From Marivita sp030148515 (GTDB lineage: Bacteria; Pseudomonadota; Alphaproteobacteria; Rhodobacterales; Rhodobacteraceae): a stretch of 64,000 bases of DNA. The position numbers were made by a program, and so were the translations under genes. Shown here piece by piece: positions 17,285-26,538 of the stretch (position 1 is the first letter of the stretch; every line of letters starts with the position of its first letter). The notes beneath the pieces were generated by a model. That model saw only the letters and a program-made list of their open reading frames with translations. It searched no databases and was not told the origin of the DNA. The stretch lies in contig NZ_CP180351.1 of assembly GCF_048006345.1 (NCBI RefSeq), forward strand, positions 3,100,001 to 3,164,000, in the 5' to 3' direction.

Positions 17285-18790
17285 ATGCCCCTGATCCGAG
17301 AAGACGATCTGATCGAATCCATTGCCGAAGCACTTCAGTACATCTCTTACTTTCATCCACCAGACTTCGTGCGTGCCATGTCCGCAGCTTGGGAGCGCGA
17401 AGAAAACCCCGGCGCAAAACAGGCGATGGCGCAGATCCTCGTCAACAGCCGCATGTGCGCCATCGGGAGGCGACCGATCTGTCAGGACACCGGAGCGGCA
17501 AACATTCACGTCAAATACGGTGTCGAGGCGAAAACCGATTTCAAACGCTCGCTTCAGGACATCTGCGACGAGGGCACACGACAGGGCTATCTGCGCGACA
17601 CCAACCCTCTGCGGGCCTCTGTGGTGGTCGACCCGTTCGGCGCGCGCAAGAACTCTGGTGACAACACACCATGCATGCTGACGGTCGAAATGGTCGCGGG
17701 GGACACCATCGAAGTCGAAGTTGCGGCCAAAGGCGGCGGGTCCGAAAACAAGGCGAAATTCACGACGCTGAACCCAAGCGGATCGGTCGCTGACTGGGTT
17801 GTAAACACGGTCGAAACTCTTGGCGCGGGTTGGTGCCCGCCGGGCATTCTGGGCATCGGCGTCGGAGGCAATGCTGACCGCGTGATGGCGCTGGCGAAAG
17901 CCGCGCTGTCAGAACCGATCGACCTGCACGACCTGCAGCGGCGCGGTCCGTCGAACCGGACAGAAGAATTGCGGTTGGAGATCGCGGAGCGCGTCAACGC
18001 GCTTGGCATCGGTGCGCAAGGTCTGGGCGGAGTGACCACCGTGCTTGATGTCAAGATCCGGTCGTTCCCGACACATGCAGCATCCCTGCCCGTTGGTCTG
18101 ATCCCGAATTGCGCAGCGACCCGGCATGTCCATTTCACACTGGATGGCTCCGGTTCAGCCGAGTTCACACCGCCCGATCTGGCAGATTGGCCCGAGATCC
18201 TGCTGGATCAGGCCAGCGCGCAAGCACGGCGCATTGACCTTGATGCGTTGTCGGATGACGTTCTCGCGTCGCTTGAACCCGGTCAAACGCTGCTATTGTC
18301 CGGAACGCTCTACACTGGACGTGATGCGGCACACAAACGGATGATCGACATGCTTGACCGGGGCGAAACCTTGCCCGTCGATCTGAGGGGCCGCGCGATC
18401 TATTACGTTGGACCGGTTGACGCGGTTGGTGATGAGGCCATCGGCCCAGCGGGCCCCACCACATCGACACGGATGGACAAGTTTACAGATCGCATTCTGG
18501 CCGATACCGGCTTGAAGGTGATGGTGGGCAAAGCGGAACGTGGTCCTGCAGGGTTGGAAGCCATCGCCAAACACAAGGCGGTGTACCTGATTGCCGTTGG
18601 CGGCGCGGCCTACCTTGTCTCCAAGGCGATCAAACAGGCGCGTCCCGTGGCGTTCGAGGATCTCGGGATGGAAGCGATCTACGAACTCAAGGTTGAGGAC
18701 ATGCCCGTGACCGTTGCCGTGGATATCAATGGCAATTCGATCCACAAAACCGGTCCGGCGGCATGGAAACGCGTACCGGTTCTCGCATGA
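17285..18790 (+). CDS. class I fumarate hydratase (iron-sulfur)
   Basis: 501 residues; an oxygen-sensitive [4Fe-4S] fumarase with fused alpha and beta domains. Cysteines of the cluster type appear in ICQDTGAANI, WCPPGILGIGVGG and PNCAATRHVHF, and the C-terminal beta domain has LSGTLYTGRDAAHKRM and GPTTSTRMDKF. It hydrates fumarate to malate (TCA cycle). ATG at 17285 is preferred over the in-frame TTG at 17270 because GAAGAGG lies about 7 bases upstream. Monocistronic, closed by a strong terminator. Confidence 0.92.
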   Translation: MPLIREDDLIESIAEALQYISYFHPPDFVRAMSAAWEREENPGAKQAMAQILVNSRMCAIGRRPICQDTGAANIHVKYGVEAKTDFKRSLQDICDEGTRQGYLRDTNPLRASVVVDPFGARKNSGDNTPCMLTVEMVAGDTIEVEVAAKGGGSENKAKFTTLNPSGSVADWVVNTVETLGAGWCPPGILGIGVGGNADRVMALAKAALSEPIDLHDLQRRGPSNRTEELRLEIAERVNALGIGAQGLGGVTTVLDVKIRSFPTHAASLPVGLIPNCAATRHVHFTLDGSGSAEFTPPDLADWPEILLDQASAQARRIDLDALSDDVLASLEPGQTLLLSGTLYTGRDAAHKRMIDMLDRGETLPVDLRGRAIYYVGPVDAVGDEAIGPAGPTTSTRMDKFTDRILADTGLKVMVGKAERGPAGLEAIAKHKAVYLIAVGGAAYLVSKAIKQARPVAFEDLGMEAIYELKVEDMPVTVAVDINGNSIHKTGPAAWKRVPVLA

Positions 18791-18825
18791 TGCCTTGATG
18801 GCACCCTGATAGCGGCGAAAATCTC

Positions 18826-18851
18826 AGAGCCTGCCGCACCCGGCAGGCTCT
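18826..18851. terminator. stem-loop terminator after fumarase
   Basis: Perfect 11-bp inverted repeat agagcctgccg / cggcaggctct with loop cacc, followed by a short T-rich run (tttgctt). It lies between the convergent fumarase and acyl-CoA synthetase genes and may serve both. Confidence 0.8.
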
Positions 18852-18862
18852 TTGCTTATTGG

Positions 18863-20935
18863 TCAGCAAAAACGAGCGCGGACAACGGAGTCCACGGCAA
18901 CGGCGTTTTCCGTGTTCACGATGATCGGATTGATCTCTATTTCCGCAAGGACATCGCGCATGTCCCACGCGAGCCGGGACAGCGCCGCTGCGGACTGCGC
19001 CAGTTTCTCCGTGGCCAGCACAGGGCTTCCACGATACCCGGACAGAATTTTGGCCGCGCGCAACTTGGCGATTGCCGCCGCGGCGTCCGCTTCTGAAAAC
19101 GGCGCCATCATGAGGGCGTATTCGTCAAGCAAGTCGACAAAGATGCCCCCAGGCGCGATGCGTATTGCTGGGCCGAAATCGGGGTCATTGATTGCCCCCA
19201 ACGACCATTCGACGCCCGGCGCGACCATTTCGGAAACCAGAACCTCACCGGTAAACCGGGCAGACAGATCATCATACTGGTCAGCGACAGCTTGCAGGTC
19301 CTTAAGGCCAGCCTTGACGCCGCCTAGATCTGACTTGTGCGAAAGCCCCAGCTGCGCGGTTTTGAGAACGACACTCCCCCCGATCCGTCGAGCGGCCTCA
19401 ACAGCCCCTTCTTTGGACGCCACCAACACGTGTGAAGCACATTGGATGCCGTAGTCGGAGAAAAGCGCGTACCCGTCCGCCTCTCCGATCCAGTCCCGAC
19501 CTCGAAAGGCGTCGCACCAATGCTGCGCGCGCGGGTTTGGCGGTTCAGTCGGTCGAAAGGGTTGTACCGGACGACGGTTGTGCAGCGCGCGCACGGCAGA
19601 CAGCGCGTTCTGCATGCCGCTGATCAGGGGTATCCCCAAATCTGCAAATCGGTCGGCAAGACCAGCGTCGTCGCTTCGGGAAAAGTTCGATACGGCGGCA
19701 AGGGGTTTTTCGGTTTCATCTATGGCGTCGGAAAGGGCACGCGCGTGCATTTCGTGCAGGTAATAATTACCGCGCCAGTTCAGCACGTAGAGGCCCGTTC
19801 CAACGGATGAGTCCGCCATCATTGCCGTGATGGCGCGGGTGTACGTGGCCTGAGCGCCATGCCCAGTGCCCCAAGCATCCAGCGGATTGTCTGCCAGGAT
19901 GCCCGGCTCAAGGACCGATTGGATCGACGCCTTGGTCTCTGCAGACAAAGTGGCATAGGTCAGCCCGTGATCCTCGGCCATGTCAGCCATCAATTCACGC
20001 TCACCACCGGAATCGTGAATGGATGCGATGCCGGGTGCTGGGGCTCGTCTGCCTTGTGCAAACAGAACAAGCATTGCAGCCATTTCATCGACCGAGGATG
20101 CCATGTGCCCGCCCAGCCGTTCGACAAGGCTGCGGAACACATCGTCATTGCCGACCAACGCGCCGGTGTGCGAAATGGCCATCCGCGCGCCCAGCGCGGA
20201 GCGACCGATCTTCAAGATGACGATAGGGATGTCACGGGCCGCCGCCGCCTCCATCGCTGCGACAAATCTTTCGGGGTCGCGCACGGTTTCCAGAAACAGG
20301 CCGACGCATCGGGTTTCAGGCCGGTTGACCATCCAAAGCAAATAGTCGGCTGCGGTGGTTACGGTTTCAGACCCGGTGCTGACCGCCTGCGAAAAACGCA
20401 ACCGCCGATCGTTGTTCATCAGCGCGCCAAGGATTGAGCCAGATTGCGCGATCAGACCGATCCCTCCGGGTTTGAGATCGAGTGGAACGGGAAAGGGTGT
20501 CACCCTCAGACCCAGAGTGATGTTGTGGAACCCCATGCTGTTCGGCCCACACAAAGCAGCCCCGGCCGCTCGAACCCTGTCGCCGATGCGGTGACGCATT
20601 GCCGCGTCCGGGCATTCCGAAAAGATCGTAAGGGCCCGCGCACCGACTGAAAGCGCCTCGTCCACAGCTGCCTCCACACGCGCGGTCGCCACTGACAGGA
20701 CAACATGCTCGGGTGCGCTGGGGCAATCACCGAGGCTTTCTGAAATGCGGCCGTCTGACCCTTTGGCCAGCCGTGGATTGACCCGCATGATCCGACCTGC
20801 AAAACCGCCTTCACTGACCATACGATCCAGAGCGTGCCCGTAAGACTCCGGGCGGTCCGAAACACCGACAAGCGCAATGCTTTTCGGTGCCAACAGCGCG
20901 TCCATGGACGATCTCGGAAAACTCTGGTCCTGCAC
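18863..20935 (-). CDS. acetate-CoA ligase (ADP-forming)-like acyl-CoA synthetase
   Basis: 690 residues with the fused order of NDP-forming acyl-CoA synthetases: CoA-binding Rossmann domain (SIALVGVSDRPESYGHAL, about residues 15-130), succinyl-CoA ligase-like domain with the phosphohistidine region, and a C-terminal ATP-grasp domain (GSVVLKTAQLGLSHKSDLGGVKAG). It interconverts an acyl-CoA plus ADP with the acid plus ATP. Start at 20935; an internal ATG at 20905 just before LLAPKSIALVG is also possible. It stands alone between fumarase and a LysR gene, so the acyl substrate is not indicated. Confidence 0.85.
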   Translation of the reverse strand: MQDQSFPRSSMDALLAPKSIALVGVSDRPESYGHALDRMVSEGGFAGRIMRVNPRLAKGSDGRISESLGDCPSAPEHVVLSVATARVEAAVDEALSVGARALTIFSECPDAAMRHRIGDRVRAAGAALCGPNSMGFHNITLGLRVTPFPVPLDLKPGGIGLIAQSGSILGALMNNDRRLRFSQAVSTGSETVTTAADYLLWMVNRPETRCVGLFLETVRDPERFVAAMEAAAARDIPIVILKIGRSALGARMAISHTGALVGNDDVFRSLVERLGGHMASSVDEMAAMLVLFAQGRRAPAPGIASIHDSGGERELMADMAEDHGLTYATLSAETKASIQSVLEPGILADNPLDAWGTGHGAQATYTRAITAMMADSSVGTGLYVLNWRGNYYLHEMHARALSDAIDETEKPLAAVSNFSRSDDAGLADRFADLGIPLISGMQNALSAVRALHNRRPVQPFRPTEPPNPRAQHWCDAFRGRDWIGEADGYALFSDYGIQCASHVLVASKEGAVEAARRIGGSVVLKTAQLGLSHKSDLGGVKAGLKDLQAVADQYDDLSARFTGEVLVSEMVAPGVEWSLGAINDPDFGPAIRIAPGGIFVDLLDEYALMMAPFSEADAAAAIAKLRAAKILSGYRGSPVLATEKLAQSAAALSRLAWDMRDVLAEIEINPIIVNTENAVAVDSVVRARFC

Positions 20936-21026
20936 GCCGCACCCTTTCTGAATGGATCAGAAGGGATATTGGTCGCAACACGCGAACAGTTGAAATTCCG
21001 ATTTTGTAAGGAGCGATTTACCCGGC

Positions 21027-21941
21027 TTATACCGGGACCACATCAGGCAAGGTGGCCCTTGCTTTCATCTCGTCGCGGATGATCTGGATGAACGCCTGCG
21101 ACGGAAGCGAAAGCTCTGCGCCCGCCTTCACAACAAGGGCTGTGTCATATCGGATCTCGGGTTCAAAAGGACGCCAGCTGACGCCGTCCTGCAGCGGCAT
21201 GCACCCGTTCAGCGCGTCAACAATGGCAATGCCGGCCCCTTCGGCCACCATTCTGCGAACGACCGCGAAAAAGAACCCATGGACCGGCGCACGCACTTCG
21301 AACCCGGCCTCCGCGCAGATCGCGCGCACTTGCCGGTCCACCTGGTTGCTGTCTTGAATACCAACCAAACGATGATCGGCAAGGTCCGCAGGTGTAATGC
21401 GATCTTTCTGCTCAAGGGCAGAGCCAGATGGAAAAATGCAGACGCACGGCAACGAGAACTGTTCCACCTCGAGCGTTGGCGCGGCGACGGGGGCTTCGAC
21501 AAGACCGATGTCGCATTGTCCGTTGCTTACGAGGTAAGAGATCTGATGCGAGCTTCGGACGCGAAGATCAATTTCGACCAGTGGGTTATCCTTGGTATAT
21601 CGCGCCACAAGCTCTGGCAAAAGACCGAACGCCGCTGCGCCGATGGCACCGATCCGAAGCAGGCCCGTACCACCCTGTTTGATGAGCCGTGCGCGGTTGG
21701 AAAACTGTTCGACGGCAAGGATCGACAGCTCGGCATCCATATGAAGTAAATAGGCCTCGGGGCGCGGCGCGAAATGCCCCTTGGAGCGGTGGAACAGCGG
21801 AAAACCCAGCATGTCTTCAAGACGCGACAGCGCAATGCTGATTGCGGGCTGCGTCAGGTGCAGCCTGTCTGCGGCCTTGGAGACCGAGCCCTCTTCCATG
21901 ACGGCGTGAAAGACTTCGAGGTGGCGCAGCTTGAGATGCAT
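21027..21941 (-). CDS. LysR family transcriptional regulator
   Basis: 304 residues from ATG 21941: winged helix (LRHLEVFHAVMEEGSVSKAA, TQPAISIALSRLE) and a periplasmic-binding-protein-like effector domain. A longer frame reaches 21980 but adds residues not found in LysR N-termini. It lies 65 bp downstream of the cupin gene in the same orientation, beyond an ABC operon, and is the likely local regulator of that uptake system. Confidence 0.88.
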   Translation of the reverse strand: MHLKLRHLEVFHAVMEEGSVSKAADRLHLTQPAISIALSRLEDMLGFPLFHRSKGHFAPRPEAYLLHMDAELSILAVEQFSNRARLIKQGGTGLLRIGAIGAAAFGLLPELVARYTKDNPLVEIDLRVRSSHQISYLVSNGQCDIGLVEAPVAAPTLEVEQFSLPCVCIFPSGSALEQKDRITPADLADHRLVGIQDSNQVDRQVRAICAEAGFEVRAPVHGFFFAVVRRMVAEGAGIAIVDALNGCMPLQDGVSWRPFEPEIRYDTALVVKAGAELSLPSQAFIQIIRDEMKARATLPDVVPV

Positions 21942-22006
21942 GACCCAACTATAAGAAAAGGTCAGAAATCTGCTACTCAAATTATCGTTTTGTTACACGG
22001 CCTCGG

Positions 22007-22372
22007 TCAACCGTTCACCGAAGCGCTGATCACGAACAGCTTGCGCATATGATCATGGATCACCCAATCGCCGGTCCAGCCCTGTGGCAGAACCAACAGA
22101 TCCCCCGGTCCAATGTCACGGCTGCGGCTGCCGTCGGAATTGGTGACCGTGGCCCGGCCGGACAGGATATGGCAGTATTCACCGGCAGTGGTGCGATCCG
22201 CGGTGAACCGCCCCGGCGTGCATTCCCAGACGCCGATCTTGGTCAGGCCGTCCGGCGAACTCCACAACACGGAAGAGGCTTCGGTCTGCCCGTCGGTGAG
22301 TGTCGTCGGCTTTGGGGCAAAATCGCCCAAGGGAACCGATGCTAGATCGGCAAAGGATTCGAGGTTGATCAT
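22007..22372 (-). CDS. cupin domain protein (DUF861/EutQ-like)
   Basis: 121-residue single cupin. Motif 1 is WECTPGRFTADRTTAGEYCHILSG spread over residues 50-73 and motif 2 GDLLVLPQGWTGDWVIHD over 88-105; both are of the DUF861 kind, with few canonical His ligands. It follows the last permease gene by 42 bases, so it is probably cotranscribed with the ABC transporter. Such cupins often accompany opine, amine or ureide catabolism as small binding or isomerising proteins; the exact role is unknown. Confidence 0.8.
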   Translation of the reverse strand: MINLESFADLASVPLGDFAPKPTTLTDGQTEASSVLWSSPDGLTKIGVWECTPGRFTADRTTAGEYCHILSGRATVTNSDGSRSRDIGPGDLLVLPQGWTGDWVIHDHMRKLFVISASVNG

Positions 22373-22414
22373 GGCGGAACTTTCAATGAGTGCCAGCGCG
22401 CCTTTGACGGCGCA

Positions 22415-23251
22415 TCAGTCTTTCGGTTTCGACGGTTCTTTCTGCTGCCCGAACAGCTGTGCCAGAACCATCATGCCCGTCGTGACGAGGATCATGATGG
22501 TCGAGATCGAGGCAATGGTCGGGTCGATCTGATCGCGAAGCGCATTGAACATGTTGCGGGTCAGAGTCGGATTGTCTCCGCCTGACACGAACATCGCCAC
22601 CACCACTTCATCGAACGAGGTGAGGAATGCCAAGAGCGCGCTGGTCACAACAGCGAACCGGATCTGCGGCAACGTCACGGTCAGAAACGCCTTCCAACGC
22701 GGTGCGCCAAGGCTACGGGCCGCCTCTTCCTGGCTCATGTCATAGCTCTTGAGCGCAGACCCCGTGACGATCACAACGAGCGGCAACGCCAGAACCGTAT
22801 GCGCCAGAACAAGGCCCGTCATGGTGTAGAGGATTTTCAGCTGCACATAGGCGTAGAACGCGCCGATCGCGACCAGCACAACAGGCACCATCATCGGCGT
22901 GATCATCAGCACAAATGCTGCCCGGATGAAGCGGACTTTCGAACAATGTAGCCCATACGCCGCCAACACACCGATGGGCGTTGCGACCAGCATTGTCAGG
23001 AAAGCTGCCTTGAACGACGTGCGCGTCGCCTGCATCCATTCAGGTGATCCGAAATAATGATCATACCAGCGCGTCGACCAGGTTTCCGGCGGAAACTCGA
23101 GGTACTGGCTGTCGGAGAAGGACATGGGCACGACAATCAGGGTCGGCGTGACCAGCAACACCATTGTGATGACCGCAAAAACGTAGAGCCACAGGCGCTG
23201 CCCATGTGTGATCTGGGTTTCGGTGGCGGGTGCACGGAACCAGCGGAACAT
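22415..23251 (-). CDS. ABC transporter permease (PotC-like)
   Basis: 278 residues, six helices, with the EAA loop QEEAARSLGAPRWKAFLTVTLPQI. It is the second inner-membrane subunit of a polyamine/opine-class importer (spermidine/putrescine PotC family). Its ATG overlaps the stop of the partner permease by one base (TGATG), which fixes the start at 23251 and shows translational coupling. Confidence 0.9.
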   Translation of the reverse strand: MFRWFRAPATETQITHGQRLWLYVFAVITMVLLVTPTLIVVPMSFSDSQYLEFPPETWSTRWYDHYFGSPEWMQATRTSFKAAFLTMLVATPIGVLAAYGLHCSKVRFIRAAFVLMITPMMVPVVLVAIGAFYAYVQLKILYTMTGLVLAHTVLALPLVVIVTGSALKSYDMSQEEAARSLGAPRWKAFLTVTLPQIRFAVVTSALLAFLTSFDEVVVAMFVSGGDNPTLTRNMFNALRDQIDPTIASISTIMILVTTGMMVLAQLFGQQKEPSKPKD

Positions 23252-24156
23252 CAGTGCCCTCCTCCGGTCATCTTCTCCAGGTTCAAGAAACGCGAGGCAA
23301 TCCAGAGGATCACCATGGTCGATACCAACAACACAACGCCCAAGGCGCTGGCGGCCCCCCAGTTCACGAAGAGTTCGATGTTCGAGACGATCTGCATAGA
23401 GACCATGATCACCTTGCCACCACCCAGAACCGCCGGTGTCACGAAGAACCCGAGGCACAGGATGAACACCATCAACGATCCTGCAAAAAGTCCTGGCAAT
23501 GTCAGCGGAAAGAACACCGTCCAGAACGCGCGCTTTGGGCTGGCACCAAGATTGGCAGCCGCCTTCATCAGGTCGCGGTCGATGGCCCGCATCGCGCCGT
23601 AGACCGGCAGGATCAGGAATGGCAGCATGATATGCACCATGCCGATCAACGTACCGGTCATGTTGTGAACCATCTTTATCGGTTCGTCCCACAACCCCAG
23701 AGAAATTCCCCAGTCATTCACCAGCCCGCGCTTTTGCAAAAGCACGAGCCATGCGTAGGTGCGCACAAGAAGCGAGGTCCAGAACGGCAAGAGCACAGTG
23801 ATCAGGCAAAGATTGGCGATCCGGGTCGGCAAACCGGAAATGAAATAGGCCAACGGATAGCCAATCAAGATGCAAAGGCCGGTGGTGAGAAAACTGATCT
23901 CGAACGTCGTTTGAAATATCCGGGCGTAGGATTTTCGCTTCAGCATCCGTTCGTAGTTTTCCAGCGAGAACGTTCCATCGGCCCCAATGAAGGACACATA
24001 GAAAAGCCACCCCACCGGAATGACGAGAATGACAAGGATCAGCAACATCGCCGGGGAACCAAGGCCGAAAAGCTTCAGCCGCTCCAGCCGTTCATCGCGC
24101 CGCAATCCTGTTTCATTGATCCGCGCGGCCACCATCCTAACGCTCGCTTCCGTCAA
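23251..24156 (-). CDS. ABC transporter permease (PotB-like)
   Basis: 301 residues, six helices, with FVSFIGADGTFSLENYERML after the first helix as in PotB relatives and the EAA loop MKAAANLGASPKRAFWTVFFPL. The first 20 codons overlap the 3' end of the ATPase gene. Pairs with the downstream PotC-like subunit. Confidence 0.9.
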   Translation of the reverse strand: MTEASVRMVAARINETGLRRDERLERLKLFGLGSPAMLLILVILVIPVGWLFYVSFIGADGTFSLENYERMLKRKSYARIFQTTFEISFLTTGLCILIGYPLAYFISGLPTRIANLCLITVLLPFWTSLLVRTYAWLVLLQKRGLVNDWGISLGLWDEPIKMVHNMTGTLIGMVHIMLPFLILPVYGAMRAIDRDLMKAAANLGASPKRAFWTVFFPLTLPGLFAGSLMVFILCLGFFVTPAVLGGGKVIMVSMQIVSNIELFVNWGAASALGVVLLVSTMVILWIASRFLNLEKMTGGGH

Positions 24157-25225
24157 TCAGGACCGTATCCTCAGGAGCCAGACACAACGTCAACAACTCT
24201 CCAACAGCCGGCAGCGCGGTCACATTTGCTCCGCGCATCGCACCGCGCAGCACCATCTGCCCGCCGCCGGGCAAATCTGCATGAAGTAGGAAACTGTCGC
24301 CTTGATAGACGACCTCGGTTGCAGTTGCGGCGAAGTTGTTGACACCTTCACGCGGACCTTCCCGTGACAGAACCACCCGTTCGGGGCGGACCATCAACAA
24401 GAGATTGTCGGTTTCAATCTGGGGAACCTCACAGAGCAACGGCTGCCCGTCGTAAAGCACGTCCTTGCCGCTGCGGGATACCGGCAGAAAGGTGGATTCG
24501 CCGATGAAATCGGCAACAAACCGGTTGGCGGGGCGCTCATAAAGGTCGCGCGGGGTCGCAAGTTGCATGATCCGACCGTGGTTCACCACGGCGATGCGGT
24601 CCGACATGGTCAACGCCTCGCGTTGGTCATGCGTGACGTAAACCGTGGTCATCCCCAGCTTTTCGTGCAGGTGGCGCAATTCGATCTGCATCTGGTCGCG
24701 CAACTTCTTGTCGAGCGCGGATAGCGGTTCATCCATCAGCAGGATTCGGGGTTCAAAGACAATGGCGCGGGCGACGGCAACGCGCTGACGCTGTCCACCG
24801 GACAGTTGGTCAATGCGGCGATCTCCGAACCCACCCAACTGCACCGTTTCCAGCGCCGCCTCCACCCGTTTGACAATCTCAGCTTTGGGCACCTTGCGCA
24901 GCCGCAGCGGGTAACCGACGTTGCCCGCCACGGACATGTGCGGAAACAGGGCATAGCTTTGAAAGGTCATGCCGACATCGCGCAGATGCGGGGGGGTACG
25001 GATCACTTCGCGGTCACCGAATTTCAGGCTTCCGCAATCGGGCCGCGTAAATCCGGCGAGCACCATCAAAAGTGTTGTCTTGCCTGACCCGGACGGACCA
25101 AGCAGCGTGAGGAACTCTCCGCTGCGCACCTCAAGCGACACATCGTCAAGCGCGTGTACGCGTCCATAGGTCTTGGTAATGTTCCTGACCGAGATCGGCA
25201 GCGCTTCGGACGTTCTGTCGGTCAA
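24137..25225 (-). CDS. ABC transporter ATP-binding protein (PotA-like)
   Basis: 362 residues: nucleotide-binding domain with Walker A GPSGSGKTT (about 39-47), signature LSGGQRQRVAVARA, Walker B ILLMDEPLSALD and the switch His in VYVTHDQ, followed by a TOBE-type C-terminal domain (residues about 280-360). It energises uptake through the two permeases downstream. The intergenic stem-loop before it probably lowers its level relative to the binding protein. Confidence 0.93.
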   Translation of the reverse strand: MTDRTSEALPISVRNITKTYGRVHALDDVSLEVRSGEFLTLLGPSGSGKTTLLMVLAGFTRPDCGSLKFGDREVIRTPPHLRDVGMTFQSYALFPHMSVAGNVGYPLRLRKVPKAEIVKRVEAALETVQLGGFGDRRIDQLSGGQRQRVAVARAIVFEPRILLMDEPLSALDKKLRDQMQIELRHLHEKLGMTTVYVTHDQREALTMSDRIAVVNHGRIMQLATPRDLYERPANRFVADFIGESTFLPVSRSGKDVLYDGQPLLCEVPQIETDNLLLMVRPERVVLSREGPREGVNNFAATATEVVYQGDSFLLHADLPGGGQMVLRGAMRGANVTALPAVGELLTLCLAPEDTVLIDGSER

Positions 25226-25258
25226 GTCGAACCCTCGTCTTCTTTACTTGAGAAACAT

Positions 25259-25278
25259 GCGGGCGCCAGAGCGCCCGC
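25259..25278. terminator. intergenic stem-loop between binding-protein and ATPase genes
   Basis: Perfect 8-bp inverted repeat gcgggcgc / gcgcccgc with loop caga in the 79-bp gap. There is no long T-run on the minus strand, so it is more likely an mRNA-stabilising or partial-attenuation hairpin that allows higher expression of the upstream binding protein than of the membrane subunits. Confidence 0.7.
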
Positions 25279-25304
25279 AGTTGCGATTTGCCAAAGCGAC
25301 AGGA

Positions 25305-26345
25305 TCACTCGGTCATCATTTCCTGATACATCTCGGCCGCGATGGTTTCCCATTTGGAGTACCAGTCCAACGACACCGGCAACTGCATCGCCGCGTTTTC
25401 GGGCGAGGACGGCAGTCCCATGGCAACTTCTGTCGTGATTTCACCCGTGTCATAAGCGGCTTTGTTGGTCGGGCCGTAGGTGATGTATTTCGGCAAGTCG
25501 TCCTGATACTCGGGCTTGGAAATTTCGTTCAGGAACTCCATTGCCGTGTCCCGGTTGGGAGCGCCTTTCGGAATGGCAAAGCAGTCGTAGTCCAGCAGCG
25601 CCTGATTGAAGCTGTACTTGACCATGGCACCGTCCTTGGCGGCATTGTCGAAGCGGCCGTTCCAACCGGTGGTCATGTCGACCTCACCATCCTTCATCAA
25701 CTGGGCGTGCTGTGCACCCGAGGTCCAGAACACCGAGATATTCGGCTTCAACTCGCGGATCTTGTCGATGGCGCGCTCAATGCCTTCTTCGCTGTCCAGT
25801 ACGGAATAGACATCCTCTGGCGCCACACCATCAGCCATGAGCGCCGGTTCCAAAGCACCGGCAACCCCGCCGCGATAGGCACGGCTTCCCGGAAACTTCT
25901 CAACGTCCCAGAAATCCGCCCAGCTCTGCGGGCCCGCGTCGCCATACGTGTTGGTGTTCCAGGCGTAGACAGTCGAGAACACATCACCGCCAACGCAATA
26001 ATCAGTGTAGAGGCCCGGATAGAACGTAGACACGTCGATCACGCTGTAATCCAGTTTTTCAAGCAGACCCTCTGCGGCGGCACGCGCCGCTGACCCCGAT
26101 CCGCTTGCCACGATATCAAGCGTCACCTGCCCCGACGACACCTGAAGTCGAACATCGGACATGCCCCCATAGGTTTCCTGTTTGACCTCGATCCCGGTCT
26201 TGGCAGCGGCAGGTTCGAAAAGCGCCTTGCTCTGTGCTTCCTGATAAGAGCCACCCCAGGATGCGATTGTGACACTCTTGTCTTGCGCAAAGGCACTTGT
26301 GGCCATAACGGCGGCCGAGATCGTCAGAAGTGTTCTGGTTTTCAT
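25305..26345 (-). CDS. ABC transporter substrate-binding protein (PotD/opine-type)
   Basis: 346 residues with signal peptide (MKTRTLLTISAAVMATSAFAQ split by a cleavage after AFA). The mature start VTIASWGGSYQEAQSKAL is the spermidine/putrescine and opine binding protein pattern. ATG 26345 has the strong Shine-Dalgarno GGGAGGAAA; the longer open frame upstream is not used. First gene of the ABC operon (binding protein, ATPase, two permeases, cupin). The adjacent FAD amine oxidase and MocR regulator suggest an amine or N-alkyl amino acid substrate. Confidence 0.9.
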   Translation of the reverse strand: MKTRTLLTISAAVMATSAFAQDKSVTIASWGGSYQEAQSKALFEPAAAKTGIEVKQETYGGMSDVRLQVSSGQVTLDIVASGSGSAARAAAEGLLEKLDYSVIDVSTFYPGLYTDYCVGGDVFSTVYAWNTNTYGDAGPQSWADFWDVEKFPGSRAYRGGVAGALEPALMADGVAPEDVYSVLDSEEGIERAIDKIRELKPNISVFWTSGAQHAQLMKDGEVDMTTGWNGRFDNAAKDGAMVKYSFNQALLDYDCFAIPKGAPNRDTAMEFLNEISKPEYQDDLPKYITYGPTNKAAYDTGEITTEVAMGLPSSPENAAMQLPVSLDWYSKWETIAAEMYQEMMTE

Positions 26346-26538
26346 TGGTTTCCTCCCTTTGGATTGTTTTGACGGTCGTGCCAGCCCGGCGCGTCGCCGG
26401 TGGGCACAGATCCGTTTCGTCCTCCACTTGTCTCGATTGTGCTGGCACGTTCGGAACAAATGAAATTTCGAATCCTAAACCTTGGTTTCGATCCGTTAAT
26501 ACCGGGGGAAAGACCGGATCATGGCCCTGCCCGGCGTG

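Noticed and set aside
23230..24342. Plus-strand open frame (370 codons) opposite the permease genes
   Set aside because: Gln/His/Arg-rich shadow of membrane-protein codons; the minus strand has two proper permeases with EAA loops.
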